The notes beneath the pieces were generated by a model, which was given only the letters and a program-made list of their open reading frames with translations, did no database searches and was not told the DNA's origin. This document shows positions 8,150 through 16,717 of a DNA stretch of 64,000 nt, piece after piece. Made by a program: the position numbers and the translations under genes. The DNA comes from Deltaproteobacteria bacterium RIFCSPHIGHO2_02_FULL_44_16 (GTDB taxonomy: Bacteria > UBA10199 > 2-02-FULL-44-16), in assembly GCA_001798185.1 (NCBI GenBank), contig MGRM01000008.1, positions 30,351-94,350 of the forward strand, written 5' to 3'. Every line of letters starts with the position of its first letter. The stretch's first letter is position 1.

Positions 8150-8250
8150 GTCATCGCGAGCCCGAAGGGCGTGGCGATCTCCTCAAATCACTGCTTGCAG
8201 GAGATTGCTTCGTCGCCCGCCATGAAGCGTGGCGGGCTTCTCGCAATGAC
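8150..8250. repeat. Dispersed palindromic repeat, family A (copy 1)
   Basis: Starts GTCATCGCGAGCCCGAAGGG, has GCGTGGCGATCTC and GAGATTGCTTCGTCGC as internal complementary arms, and ends TCGCAATGAC. It forms the first half of the 299-base gap between two glycosyltransferase genes. Confidence 0.9.
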
Positions 8251-8275
8251 ATATGTGGGCTTTGTAGAAGTATGT

Positions 8276-8355
8276 GTCATTCTGAGCCCTTCGACTTTGC
8301 TCAGGGCAAACTCCGCGAAGAATCCCGACGGGATTCTTCACCCGTTCAGGATGAC
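8276..8355. repeat. Dispersed palindromic repeat, family B (copy 1)
   Basis: Starts GTCATTCTGAGCCCTTCGAC and ends TTCAGGATGAC. It abuts the start of the next gene; an in-frame ATG at 8351 lies in its last bases. Confidence 0.88.
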
Positions 8356-8368
8356 AAGAAGAGGCAAC

Positions 8369-9937
8369 GTGATATTTCAAAAGAAAACTTTTTCTTTTTA
8401 TCTCTTTTTATTCCTTCTTCTTTCATTTTTTGCCTTAGTTCTTTTTTATCGCTTAGATCATTTTACCTTTTGGCAAGATGAAGCAGAAACAGCGCTCCTT
8501 GCCAAATCGATCTTCCTTCACGGTGTTCCACAGACTCTTTTTGATGATGTTTGGATCACGCAGTTTCATGGAAAAGAATCGACTTCACAGCATCTCTGGT
8601 ATTTCACTCCATGGCTTCCGTTTTATCTCTGCGCTCTTGGATTTAAACTTTTTGGGATGAACGAGTGGGGCGGCAGAGTTCTTTTTGCGCTTTCAGGCTT
8701 TTTTTCAGCCATCATGTTGGGACTCATTGCATGGAAGTGGATAAAAAACAGATCTGTAGTCGTCTGGACCCTCTTTTTTTACGTTACCAATGTTTCCGTC
8801 ATTCTTTATACTCGTCAGTGCAAATATTATCCCTTGTATCTTCTCGGTTCTTGTCTCGCACTTTATGGCATTTTGAAATGGCATGAAAACCGCCGCGGTT
8901 TTTTTCTGACAGCTCTCGGTTTTCTCATCTGCTTTCATTGTAATTATCTCTCGGCTTTTTTAGCTTTTTTTGGTTTCGGATGCTACACACTTTCTTCAAA
9001 ACAGCTGCGACCTCTTTTTTTCAAGATGCTGCTGACGATTCTTGTTTTCTTCGGCCCCTTTTTACTGCTCGCTTCGATGAGCGAAAGAAGTAACATTGTG
9101 AGTCAATGGCCGTCAGTTCTTCTCTATTTCAAAAAACTCGGCACCCAATTTTATTATTGGAACGGACAAGTCTTCCCCTTTCTTCTGGGATTTCTCCTTT
9201 GTTGGTTTCGACCTCCTTTTTTAAAATTCATTGGTCTTACTATCATCAGTTCCTTTCTTCTTCTCCCGCTTGTTGGCTCTGACCTCTTTCGATACAATCT
9301 TCACCTGATTCCGCTCTTTTGTTTGCTGCTCGGTTATTTACTTTATCGATCTTTTGCGTGGAACAAATATTTTGGACTCTCTCTTTTTTCAATTCTGACA
9401 TTTACGAACATTCTTCAAAATTTTCCCGACGCCTTTGTCCAAAAAGAGATAAGACCCCTTTTTCAAAAACGAGAATGGATTGCTCTCAAAAATTATTATT
9501 TCAAAGCCTCTCAAGATCCCTTTAAGATTCTTCCCTCATTTTTGCCTCATCTCTCTCCAAAGAATGAACATGCATTTTTAAATCACGATCAAATGCCGTG
9601 GCAGTGGTACCTGAAAATGCCTCTCGCCTATATGGCGATGTCTGAGAAAATTTCTTCTAAAACTCCTCCTGTTCCCGAACATTTTTTAGAAAAGCACGAG
9701 ATCGATTGGTGGATTGGGCCACATCTCGTCAAAATGGGAGATGGCCCGTACCTCTCTGAAGAAGAGATCGTACAATTGTGGAGAGAAAAGGGGTATCGAT
9801 ACGAAAGAATCGATACTCAGATTCCGATTCTTTATTGGGATTTAAATTCTCCGATTCGATATCGACATTTTTTGGAACGATTTTCTGATGATCCAAAAAC
9901 TACAAAAACAATACACCTCATCAGGCGCATGAAGTGA
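8369..9937 (+). CDS. ArnT/PMT-like GT-C membrane glycosyltransferase
   Basis: 522 residues from GTG 8369, which has GAAGAGG just upstream. The frame is open further up (ATG 8351, then translated repeat sequence), so the start is uncertain. About ten or more hydrophobic helices are visible, starting SFYLFLFLLLSFFALVLFY. The first periplasmic loop has FWQDEAETALLAKSIFLHGVP, matching the acidic catalytic motif of the PMT_2/ArnT (GT83/GT39) superfamily. It should move a sugar from a polyprenyl-phosphate carrier to an acceptor on the outer face of the inner membrane, which fits the polyprenyl-sugar synthase-like gene next door. The C-terminal 150 residues are soluble. Confidence 0.82.
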   Translation: MIFQKKTFSFYLFLFLLLSFFALVLFYRLDHFTFWQDEAETALLAKSIFLHGVPQTLFDDVWITQFHGKESTSQHLWYFTPWLPFYLCALGFKLFGMNEWGGRVLFALSGFFSAIMLGLIAWKWIKNRSVVVWTLFFYVTNVSVILYTRQCKYYPLYLLGSCLALYGILKWHENRRGFFLTALGFLICFHCNYLSAFLAFFGFGCYTLSSKQLRPLFFKMLLTILVFFGPFLLLASMSERSNIVSQWPSVLLYFKKLGTQFYYWNGQVFPFLLGFLLCWFRPPFLKFIGLTIISSFLLLPLVGSDLFRYNLHLIPLFCLLLGYLLYRSFAWNKYFGLSLFSILTFTNILQNFPDAFVQKEIRPLFQKREWIALKNYYFKASQDPFKILPSFLPHLSPKNEHAFLNHDQMPWQWYLKMPLAYMAMSEKISSKTPPVPEHFLEKHEIDWWIGPHLVKMGDGPYLSEEEIVQLWREKGYRYERIDTQIPILYWDLNSPIRYRHFLERFSDDPKTTKTIHLIRRMK

Positions 9938-9946
9938 AACCAAAAC

Positions 9947-10074
9947 GTGCCCGGAAAATTTCTGGCGTTTTGTGTCAGAAAGTGCCGGGCACTTGTTTTG
10001 GCGAATCGCTGCAGACCAAAAGAAGTGCCAGACACTTTTTTGCACTCACAACGTGCCAAAAAGATGTCAGGCAC
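9947..10074. repeat. Cluster of short GTGCC(N)GGCAC palindromes
   Basis: At least three related palindromes are packed between two genes: GTGCCCGG (9947) with CCGGGCAC (9985), AAGTGCCGGGCACTT (9980-9994), AAGTGCCAGACACTT (10023-10037), and GTGCC...GGCAC (10053-10074). They resemble REP elements of the kind moved by Y1 (IS200/TnpA-REP) transposases. No transposase gene is present here. Confidence 0.65.
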
Positions 10075-10159
10075 CTTTTGATCTGCTACCAAACCATCTT
10101 TACAAATAGGCTCTTAGACGCTATGAGCTAGCAGATTTTTGCCTCAAGGGAGTCTCAAG

Positions 10160-11344
10160 ATGGTTCACACTGTCATCGTTGCCGCAGCTCGCACACCGAT
10201 TGGAAGTTTTCAGGGAGTGCTCAGTTCATTTCAAGCGCCCCAACTCGGTGCTTTGGCCATTCGCGAAGTGGTTGCACGTGCGCACGTGGATGTTTCCGAA
10301 ATCGATCATGTGATTATGGGCTGTGTTTTAACCGCAGGTCTCGGCCAAGCTCCGGCGCGTCAAGCTTCCATTGGAGCAGATCTTCCAAATACGATTGGCG
10401 CTCTGACAATCAATAAAGTTTGCAGCTCTGGTCTTCGGGCCATTATGCTCGCGGATCAAATCATTCGGGCAGGGGATGCAGACGTCATTGTCGCCGGTGG
10501 TATGGAATCGATGACCAATGCTCCTTATCTCCTTCCAAAAGCGCGTACCGGATATCGACTTGGCGATGGCGCTGTCATTGACTCTATGGTCTACGATGGA
10601 CTTCGCGATGCGTATGATGGCAAGCATATGGGAGAACATGCCGAGAACTGCGTTCTCAAATATCGTTTTTCACGCGAGGACTTGGATGCATTTGCCATTG
10701 AAAGTTATCGACGTGCACAGCGAGCAAGCGCAGAAGGTTTTTTTCGTGAAGAAATTGTTCCCATTGAAATTCCGCAAGCAAAAGGGATGTTGCTTCGATG
10801 TGAAACTGATGAAGAACCGAGTCGAGTCAATTTTGACAAAATTTCCTCTCTCAAACCGGTTTTCAAAAAAGAGGGATTCATTACGGTTGCCAACGCGAGC
10901 TCTCTGAATGATGGAGGAGCTGCGGTCATCGTCATGTCAGAAGCAAAGGCGAAAACATTCGGTTTAACCCCCCTTGTTCGAATTGTGGGTCATGCTGAAA
11001 GCTCTCAAGAGCCTCAATGGTACACCACAGCACCTGTAAATGCTATTAAAGCAGTTCTTGAAAAAACAAGTTTAAGTATTCAAAATATAGATATTTTTGA
11101 AATTAATGAAGCTTTTGCTGCCGTCACGTTAGCAGCGATGAAAGAATTTCACCTTTCAGCTGATCAGGTAAATATCAATGGTGGTGCTGTTGCTCTTGGT
11201 CATCCTATTGGAGCAAGTGGGGCAAGACTTGTGGCAACAGCGACTTCTTTGCTGAGACGTTTGAAAAAACAGCGAGCGATCGTCACTCTGTGTAATGGTG
11301 GTGGTGAAGCAACAGCAATGGTGTTGGAGCGTATGTCATCCTGA
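10160..11344 (+). CDS. thlA: Acetyl-CoA acetyltransferase (thiolase II)
   Basis: 394 residues from ATG 10160, with CAAGGGAG upstream; a TTG 21 bases earlier is in frame but overlaps that site. Catalytic residues are complete: nucleophile C88 (INKVCSSGLRA), the NEAF motif (EINEAFAAV), the active-site His in GGAVALGHPIGASGAR and the second Cys in VTLCNGGGEA. It condenses two acetyl-CoA to acetoacetyl-CoA, or the reverse. First gene of the CoA operon that continues to 18752. Its last three codons (Met-Ser-Ser-stop) lie in a family-B repeat, so the C-terminus was set by the repeat. Confidence 0.96.
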   Translation: MVHTVIVAAARTPIGSFQGVLSSFQAPQLGALAIREVVARAHVDVSEIDHVIMGCVLTAGLGQAPARQASIGADLPNTIGALTINKVCSSGLRAIMLADQIIRAGDADVIVAGGMESMTNAPYLLPKARTGYRLGDGAVIDSMVYDGLRDAYDGKHMGEHAENCVLKYRFSREDLDAFAIESYRRAQRASAEGFFREEIVPIEIPQAKGMLLRCETDEEPSRVNFDKISSLKPVFKKEGFITVANASSLNDGGAAVIVMSEAKAKTFGLTPLVRIVGHAESSQEPQWYTTAPVNAIKAVLEKTSLSIQNIDIFEINEAFAAVTLAAMKEFHLSADQVNINGGAVALGHPIGASGARLVATATSLLRRLKKQRAIVTLCNGGGEATAMVLERMSS

Positions 11345-11412
11345 GTGAAACGAAGGATCCCGGGATTCTTCGCGGAGTTTACCCTGAGCAAAGTCGAAGG
11401 GCTCAGAATGAC
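11335..11412. repeat. Dispersed palindromic repeat, family B (copy 2)
   Basis: Starts GTCATCCTGAGTGAAACGAAGG and ends GGGCTCAGAATGAC. It overlaps the last codons of the thiolase gene. Confidence 0.88.
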
Positions 11413-11433
11413 AAAAAGGGAGTTTTGAAAAAT

Positions 11434-11503
11434 GTCATTCCTGCGAAGGCAGGAATCCAGAAGTTATTTTCAATGACTGGATCCCCGCTTTCGCGAGGAT
11501 GAC
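11434..11503. repeat. Dispersed palindromic repeat, family C (copy 2)
   Basis: Starts GTCATTCCTGCGAAGGCAGGAA and ends TTCGCGAGGATGAC. It stops 13 bases before the dehydrogenase start and the following AAAAGGGA acts as its ribosome site. Confidence 0.85.
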
Positions 11504-11516
11504 AAAAGGGATTCTA

Positions 11517-12368
11517 ATGACTACTCTCAAAACAATTGGTGTGATCGGAGCAGGACAAATGGGAAGCGGGATTGCACAAGTGTTTGCGACCGCTGGTTTT
11601 CACGTAGTACTGCAAGATACCAATGCAAAACAATGCGCAGAGGCAAAGAAGGGGATTGAAAAATCGCTGACAAAGTTTGTTGAAAAAGGAAAACTTGCTG
11701 CTGATCAAAAAGAAAACATTCTTGCTCGCCTCACCACAACAACTGAGCTTCAAGGTATGAAACAAGCAGATGTGGTGATTGAAGCCGTGACTGAAAATTT
11801 AAATCTCAAACTCCAAATTTTTTCGCAACTCGATCACATCGCGCCCTTACATGCCATTCTTGCGAGTAATACTTCGTCTATTTCTATTACATCGCTCGCA
11901 GCCGCGACCCATCGTCCTGATAAAGTCATTGGAATGCATTTTATGAATCCTGTTCCTCTCATGAAAGGGGTCGAAGTGATTCATGGTCAGCAGACATCAG
12001 CAGAGACAGCGAAGGTGATTGCATCGCTCATTCAGAAATTAGGAAAAACTCATGTGAGTTCAAAAGATGTCGCTGGATTTGTGGCCAATAGAATTCTCAT
12101 GCCGATGATTCGCGAAGCCATTGAAACGCTCGAACAGGGAGTAGCAAGTCGCGATGACATTGATCGTTGTATGATCGACTGCTGCAATTTTCCGATGGGA
12201 CCTCTTGCGCTGGCTGATCTTATCGGGCTTGATACATGTGCGTCGATTTTACATGTGATGGCTGATGGTTTGGGAAATGATAAATATCGTCCGACGAAAC
12301 TGATGCAAAAAATGATTGCCGAGGGAAAACTTGGAAGAAAAACTGGAGAAGGTTTTTATAACTATTGA
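11517..12368 (+). CDS. hbd: 3-hydroxybutyryl-CoA dehydrogenase
   Basis: 283 residues, ATG 11517 with AAAAGGGA upstream. The N-terminal Rossmann domain has GVIGAGQMGSGIAQVFA (GxGxxG, NAD binding). The catalytic region carries ASNTSSISIT, the His-containing VIGMHFMNPVPLMKGVEVI and DVAGFVANRILMPMIREA. The C-terminal dimerisation domain ends TGEGFYNY, as in Clostridium-type Hbd. It reduces acetoacetyl-CoA to 3-hydroxybutyryl-CoA, or oxidises it in beta-oxidation. It is a single-domain enzyme of normal length, between thiolase and crotonase genes. Confidence 0.96.
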   Translation: MTTLKTIGVIGAGQMGSGIAQVFATAGFHVVLQDTNAKQCAEAKKGIEKSLTKFVEKGKLAADQKENILARLTTTTELQGMKQADVVIEAVTENLNLKLQIFSQLDHIAPLHAILASNTSSISITSLAAATHRPDKVIGMHFMNPVPLMKGVEVIHGQQTSAETAKVIASLIQKLGKTHVSSKDVAGFVANRILMPMIREAIETLEQGVASRDDIDRCMIDCCNFPMGPLALADLIGLDTCASILHVMADGLGNDKYRPTKLMQKMIAEGKLGRKTGEGFYNY

Positions 12369-12372
12369 GGGT

Positions 12373-12467
12373 GTCATCGCGAGCCCGAAGGGCGTGGCGA
12401 TCTCCTGACAACACAAGAGATTGCTTCGTCGTCCCCCAAAGATTCATGGGGGACTTCTCGCAATGAC
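12373..12467. repeat. Dispersed palindromic repeat, family A (copy 2)
   Basis: Starts GTCATCGCGAGCCCGAAGGG and ends TTCTCGCAATGAC, with an extra hairpin GTCCCCCAAAG/ATGGGGGAC near the right end. It is the closest uninterrupted relative of the nested copy at 40573. Confidence 0.9.
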
Positions 12468-12480
12468 ATAAACAAAAAAA

Positions 12481-13269
12481 ATGACTTCGAACTATTTAAA
12501 TCTTATTACCGAAACCATCGGCTCCATTGGCGTTCTCAAAATCAATCGTCCGAAACAATTGAACGCACTGAACATGGAGACGCTCATTGAACTTGAGCGT
12601 GCGGTGACTGAGTTTGATCATCAAACAAATATTCGCGTCATAGTCATTACCGGTGAAGGTGAAAAAGCTTTTGTGGCTGGCGCGGATATCGCTGCGATGC
12701 GTGAAATGACTCCCACACAAGCAGATGAGTTTGCGCATCAAGGTCATCGCACCATGAACACCATTGAACAGGCATCAAAACCGGTGATTGCTTGTGTGAA
12801 TGGATATGCACTCGGAGGTGGAACTGAGCTCGCACTTGCATGTGACATTCTTTATGCTTCGGACAAAGCGACCTTCGGCCTTCCTGAAACAAAGCTGTCG
12901 CTTCTTCCTGGGTTTGGGGGAACACAACGTATGCCGCGTTTGATTGGAGTTGCTCGTGCGAAAGAGCTCATCTTTACCGGAAAAACTCTTTCGGCTCAAG
13001 AGGCTTACGAACTCGGCATAGTCAATAAAGTCATAGCGCATGCAGAACTCCCTTCAGCCGTTCGATCTCTTGCAGAGACGATTGCTGCTAACAGTCCTGG
13101 TGCCATTCGACTTGCAAAAAAAGTCATCAATCAAGGAAACAATCTCTCCTTTCAGGCAGCGCTCGAATATGAACGGACTCAATTTGAAGAACTTTTTGCA
13201 ACACAAGACTGTAAAGAAGGCCTTGCGGCCTTTCTTGAAAAACGAAAGCCTGAGTTTAAAGGAGCATAA
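12481..13269 (+). CDS. crt: Enoyl-CoA hydratase (crotonase)
   Basis: 262 residues, crotonase fold. The oxyanion-hole segments are GEKAFVAGADIAAM and CVNGYALGGGTELALACDI. Both catalytic glutamates are in place: the one in GLPETKLSLLPGFGGTQRMPR and the preceding GTELA Glu. It hydrates crotonyl-CoA to 3-hydroxybutyryl-CoA and back. The start directly follows a family-A repeat, so the ribosome site (AAACAAAAAA) is poor; readthrough from upstream is likely. It is soluble, a trimer or hexamer by family. Confidence 0.95.
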   Translation: MTSNYLNLITETIGSIGVLKINRPKQLNALNMETLIELERAVTEFDHQTNIRVIVITGEGEKAFVAGADIAAMREMTPTQADEFAHQGHRTMNTIEQASKPVIACVNGYALGGGTELALACDILYASDKATFGLPETKLSLLPGFGGTQRMPRLIGVARAKELIFTGKTLSAQEAYELGIVNKVIAHAELPSAVRSLAETIAANSPGAIRLAKKVINQGNNLSFQAALEYERTQFEELFATQDCKEGLAAFLEKRKPEFKGA

Positions 13270-13279
13270 ACAAAAAGAT

Positions 13280-13344
13280 GTCATTCCCGCGAAAGCGGGA
13301 ATCTCAAGTGTTTACATGAGATCCTTCGTTTCACTCAGGATGAC
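13280..13344. repeat. Hybrid family C/B palindromic repeat
   Basis: The left half is family C (GTCATTCCCGCGAAAGCGGGAA) and the right half is family B (GATCCTTCGTTTCACTCAGGATGAC). It shows that repeat halves recombine at shared GTCAT/ATGAC ends. Confidence 0.85.
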
Positions 13345-13359
13345 AACGAGGAGTACAGA

Positions 13360-14511
13360 ATGAATTTTGAATTAACCGAAGACCAAAAATTGCTTCAACA
13401 AACGGTTCGTGAATTTGCACAGCATGAGATTGCACCTCATGCTGCAAAGCTCGATGAGCTTTCGGAGTTTCCGTATGAACATGTCAAAAAAATGGCTGAG
13501 CTGGGACTGATGGGAATGATGGTACCACCTGAGCTTGGTGGCGGTGGCATGGATAATCTCTCGTATGTTTTGGCGCTTGAAGAACTCTCTGCAGCATGCG
13601 CTTCCACCGCAGTGACGATGTCGGTCAACAATTCACTTTATTGTGGTTGTCTTCTCAGTTCTGCAAATGAAGCTCAGAAGAAAAAATATATTCCCGATTG
13701 GGCGTCAGGGAAAAAGCTCGGGGCGTACGCTCTCTCCGAACCCGGAACGGGTTCCGATGCTGCAAATCAAAAAACCACTGCGTCAAAACAAGGAAATAAA
13801 TATCTGCTCAATGGAACGAAAAATTTTATTACGAATGGTCCTCAAGCCGATGCCATGATTGTTTTTGCCATGACTGACAAAGAAAAACGTCATAAAGGAA
13901 TTTCGGCTTTCATTGTTGAGAAAAATTTTTCTGGATTCAATGTGGGCAAGGTCGAAAAGAAAATGGGGATTCGCGCAAGTTCCACTTCTGAAATTGTATT
14001 CAAAAATTGTGAAGTTCCAGTTGAGAATCGATTGGGAGAAGAGGGAGATGGATTCAAAATTGCGATGACAACCCTCGATGGCGGTCGCATCGGCATTGCA
14101 ACTCAGGCGCTCGGCATCGCGCGCGCTGCGTTTGAAACTGCAGCGAAATATTCAACACAGCGAGAAGCTTTTGGACAAACGATTTCTCAGTTTCAAGGCA
14201 TTCAGTGGAAACTTGCAGATATGGCCATGAACATTGATGCTGCGCGTCTCCTCATTCATCGTGCTGCGTGGATGAAGGCTCGTGGAGAACGTGTCACCAA
14301 GCAAGCTGCGATGGCAAAACTTTTTGCATCAGAGATGGCAATGAATGTCACAAAAGATGCGATTCAAGTTCTCGGAGGTTACGGCTATTGTCGCGAATAT
14401 CCCGTCGAACGCTATTTCCGCGATGCGAAAATTACCGAGATTTACGAAGGGACCAGTGAAATTCAGCGTATTGTGATTGCTCGTGAAGTATTAAAAGAGA
14501 TCACTTCATGA
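13360..14511 (+). CDS. Short-chain acyl-CoA dehydrogenase (butyryl-CoA type)
   Basis: 383 residues, ATG with GAGGAG upstream. It is a FAD flavoenzyme with the three-domain acyl-CoA dehydrogenase layout. Signatures are GAYALSEPGTGSDA (FAD/substrate loop), TREAFGQTISQFQGIQWKLADM, VLGGYGYCREYPVERYFRDAK and the catalytic Glu in TEIYEGTSEIQR. It interconverts butyryl-CoA and crotonyl-CoA with an electron-transfer flavoprotein as partner; etfAB is not in the window. Its stop overlaps the mutase start (ATGA), so the two are translationally coupled, which ties butyryl-CoA to the mutase. Confidence 0.94.
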   Translation: MNFELTEDQKLLQQTVREFAQHEIAPHAAKLDELSEFPYEHVKKMAELGLMGMMVPPELGGGGMDNLSYVLALEELSAACASTAVTMSVNNSLYCGCLLSSANEAQKKKYIPDWASGKKLGAYALSEPGTGSDAANQKTTASKQGNKYLLNGTKNFITNGPQADAMIVFAMTDKEKRHKGISAFIVEKNFSGFNVGKVEKKMGIRASSTSEIVFKNCEVPVENRLGEEGDGFKIAMTTLDGGRIGIATQALGIARAAFETAAKYSTQREAFGQTISQFQGIQWKLADMAMNIDAARLLIHRAAWMKARGERVTKQAAMAKLFASEMAMNVTKDAIQVLGGYGYCREYPVERYFRDAKITEIYEGTSEIQRIVIAREVLKEITS

Positions 14512-16103
14512 ATGAAAAACAAAAAAAATTTGAAACTCTTTCATTTCGACCGATTGAAGAACTTTATACATCAGACAATTTGAAAGGCTTTAACGAAGCT
14601 CGTGATCTTGGTCGTCCCGGAGAATATCCCTTCACACGCGGCATTTATCCCACGATGTATCGAGGTCGACTCTGGACCATGCGTCTTTTTTCCGGCTTTG
14701 GTACGGCCGAAGAAACAAACAAACGCTATCACTATCTTCTTGAACATGGTCAGACCGGTTTATCGGTTGCTTTCGATTTTCCAACTCTCATGGGTTACGA
14801 TTCAGACTCCGAGCGCTCGCAAGGCGAAGTCGGAATGTGCGGTGTTGCCATCGATACGCTCGATGACATGGAATCTCTCTTTAAAGGCATTCCACTTGAT
14901 CACGTGACAACGTCGATGACGATCAATGGGCCTGCGTCAGTTCTTCTCGCTTTTTATTTTGCGGTTGCACAAAAACAGAATGTTCCTCTCACCAAAGTGG
15001 GCGGGACCGTTCAGAATGATCTTCTCAAAGAATTTATCGCGCAAAACTCTTACGCATTTCCTCCCGATCCTTCGATGCGCGTTGTGGTCGATATGATCGA
15101 GTATTGCGCAGATCATGCACCACGCTTTCATCCCGTTTCGATTTCTGGGTATCACATTCGCGAAGCAGGATCGACAGCGCTGCAAGAGCTTGCCTTTACA
15201 CTTGCTGATGGCATTGCCTATGTTCAAGCTTGTGTTGATCGCGGACTTGATGTTGACAAAATTGCTCGCCGACTCTCTTTTTTCTTTAATTCCCATAATG
15301 ATTTTTTTGAAGAGATTGCAAAATTTCGAGCAGCTCGTCGCATCTGGGCAAAGGTGATGCGTGAACGGTTTCATGCAAAGGACGAACGTTCATGGCAACT
15401 TCGTTTCCACACACAAACTGCTGGAGTCAGTCTCACGGCCCAACAACCTTATAATAATGTGGTTCGTACAACTCTTCAGGGCCTTGCGGCAGTGCTTGGG
15501 GGAACACAGTCCCTTCATACGAATGCGCTCGATGAAACGCTGGCACTTCCCACAGAAAAATCTGCGCGCATCGCTCTTCGCACACAACAAATCATTGCAC
15601 ATGAATCGGGAGTGACCAATACCGTTGATCCTTTAGCAGGAAGTTATTTTATCGAGAAGCTCACGAATGAGATGGAACAAGAAGCCATGGAACTGATTAC
15701 AGAAATCGATGCCATGGGCGGCATGTTGCAAGCGGTCAAAAATGGTTTTCCTCAACGACAAATCGCCGATGCGAGTTTCAAACTTCAACAGCAAATCGAG
15801 AAAAAAGAGAGAATCATTGTCGGTCTCAATGCATTTGAAAGTAAAGATGATGACAATCTGGAAATTTTAAAAATTGATGACACAGCTCGTTTGAAACAGA
15901 TGCAACGTTTAAAAAAGATAAAAGCGGGAAGAGATCAGATGCGTGTTGACAAAACATTGAAACGATTGAAAGAAGTCGCGTCTTCGAAACAAAATCTCAT
16001 GGAGCCGCTCATCGAATGCGCCCGTGCTTATTGCACTCTCGAAGAGATGATCACCGTAATGAAAAGTGTGTTTGGGGAATATCATGACCCTGGGATATTT
16101 TAA
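14508..16103 (+). CDS. icmA: Acyl-CoA mutase large subunit, isobutyryl-CoA mutase-like
   Basis: 531 residues: the substrate-binding TIM barrel of B12-dependent acyl-CoA mutases, with no cobalamin domain, which is supplied by the small subunit at 16205. The CoA-channel motifs YPTMYRGRLWTMR, GQTGLSVAFDFPTLMGYDSD and ISGYHIREAG are clear. The two residues that set specificity are F61 (RLFSGFG, Tyr in methylmalonyl-CoA mutase) and Q179 (TVQNDLLKEFIAQN, Arg in methylmalonyl-CoA mutase). They are 118 residues apart, as Tyr89 and Arg207 are in Propionibacterium. Phe/Gln is the isobutyryl-CoA mutase pattern. By sequence databases it would usually be labelled methylmalonyl-CoA mutase. The G-protein chaperone (MeaB) is not nearby. 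Confidence 0.9.
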   Translation: MNEKQKKFETLSFRPIEELYTSDNLKGFNEARDLGRPGEYPFTRGIYPTMYRGRLWTMRLFSGFGTAEETNKRYHYLLEHGQTGLSVAFDFPTLMGYDSDSERSQGEVGMCGVAIDTLDDMESLFKGIPLDHVTTSMTINGPASVLLAFYFAVAQKQNVPLTKVGGTVQNDLLKEFIAQNSYAFPPDPSMRVVVDMIEYCADHAPRFHPVSISGYHIREAGSTALQELAFTLADGIAYVQACVDRGLDVDKIARRLSFFFNSHNDFFEEIAKFRAARRIWAKVMRERFHAKDERSWQLRFHTQTAGVSLTAQQPYNNVVRTTLQGLAAVLGGTQSLHTNALDETLALPTEKSARIALRTQQIIAHESGVTNTVDPLAGSYFIEKLTNEMEQEAMELITEIDAMGGMLQAVKNGFPQRQIADASFKLQQQIEKKERIIVGLNAFESKDDDNLEILKIDDTARLKQMQRLKKIKAGRDQMRVDKTLKRLKEVASSKQNLMEPLIECARAYCTLEEMITVMKSVFGEYHDPGIF

Positions 16104-16108
16104 TTTGT

Positions 16109-16194
16109 GTCATCGCGAGCCCAAAGGGCGTGGCGATCTCCTAAAAGCACTGTTTGCAGGAGATTGCTTCGTCGCTAAGGCTCCTCGCAATGAC
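16109..16194. repeat. Dispersed palindromic repeat, family A (copy 3)
   Basis: Starts GTCATCGCGAGCCCAAAGGG and ends TCCTCGCAATGAC, filling the gap between the two mutase subunit genes. Confidence 0.9.
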
Positions 16195-16204
16195 AAAAAA
16201 ATTT

Positions 16205-16594
16205 ATGTCTAAAATACGCATCTTAGTCGCAAAACCGGGATTAGATGGTCACGATCGTGGCGTGAAAATTATCGCTCGCACACTGCGAGATGCTGGATAT
16301 GAAGTGATTTATACGGGGCTCCATCAAACTCCGGAGCAGATTGTTTCTGCCGCAGTGCAAGAGGATGTGAATGCCATTGGACTTTCGATTCTTTCAGGAG
16401 CGCATCTTCATTTATTTAAACGCATTCTTGATCTCTTAAAAGAAAATGATGCCTCAGGTATTAAAATTTTTGGTGGTGGAATTATTCCTGATGAAGATGT
16501 AAAGGAACTCAAAAAAATGGGAGTCTCAGAAATTTTTACTCCTGGTGCACCCATCGAAGAGATACTGAGTTGGGTAAAAAAGAATATTGGTTGA
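16205..16594 (+). CDS. icmB: Acyl-CoA mutase small subunit, cobalamin-binding
   Basis: 129 residues from ATG 16205; the in-frame ATGs further up lie in repeat sequence. It is a flavodoxin-like B12-binding domain with the base-off signature D14-x-H16-x-x-G19 ([15 protein letters not shown]), then GLSILSGAH and the GGGIIPDED loop that holds the nucleotide tail. It carries adenosylcobalamin for the large subunit upstream to form the mutase. A family-A repeat separates the two genes but transcription can pass. Confidence 0.95.
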   Translation: MSKIRILVAKPGLDGHDRGVKIIARTLRDAGYEVIYTGLHQTPEQIVSAAVQEDVNAIGLSILSGAHLHLFKRILDLLKENDASGIKIFGGGIIPDEDVKELKKMGVSEIFTPGAPIEEILSWVKKNIG

Positions 16595-16601
16595 TAATGC
16601 T

Positions 16602-16660
16602 GTCATTCCCGCGAAAGCGGGAATCTCATGAGATCCCCGATAAAAACACTCGGGGATGAC
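16602..16660. repeat. Dispersed palindromic repeat, family C (copy 4)
   Basis: Starts GTCATTCCCGCGAAAGCGGGAA and ends CGGGGATGAC; lies between the mutase small subunit and the thiolase-like gene. Confidence 0.9.
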
Positions 16661-16717
16661 AATGCTCAAAACCGACATTTTGTTTTGCGCTGGCTATACT
16701 ATTAACGAGGAGAACTT

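Noticed and set aside
8104..8481. 125-codon plus-strand frame
   Set aside because: It is mostly translated repeat sequence overlapping the glycosyltransferase start in another frame.
10139..10159. TTG start 21 bases upstream of the thiolase ATG
   Set aside because: It overlaps the ribosome site that serves ATG 10160 and would add residues not in the family.
14400..14507. Cobalamin riboswitch before the B12-dependent mutase
   Set aside because: The mutase start overlaps the upstream coding sequence, leaving no room for a riboswitch.
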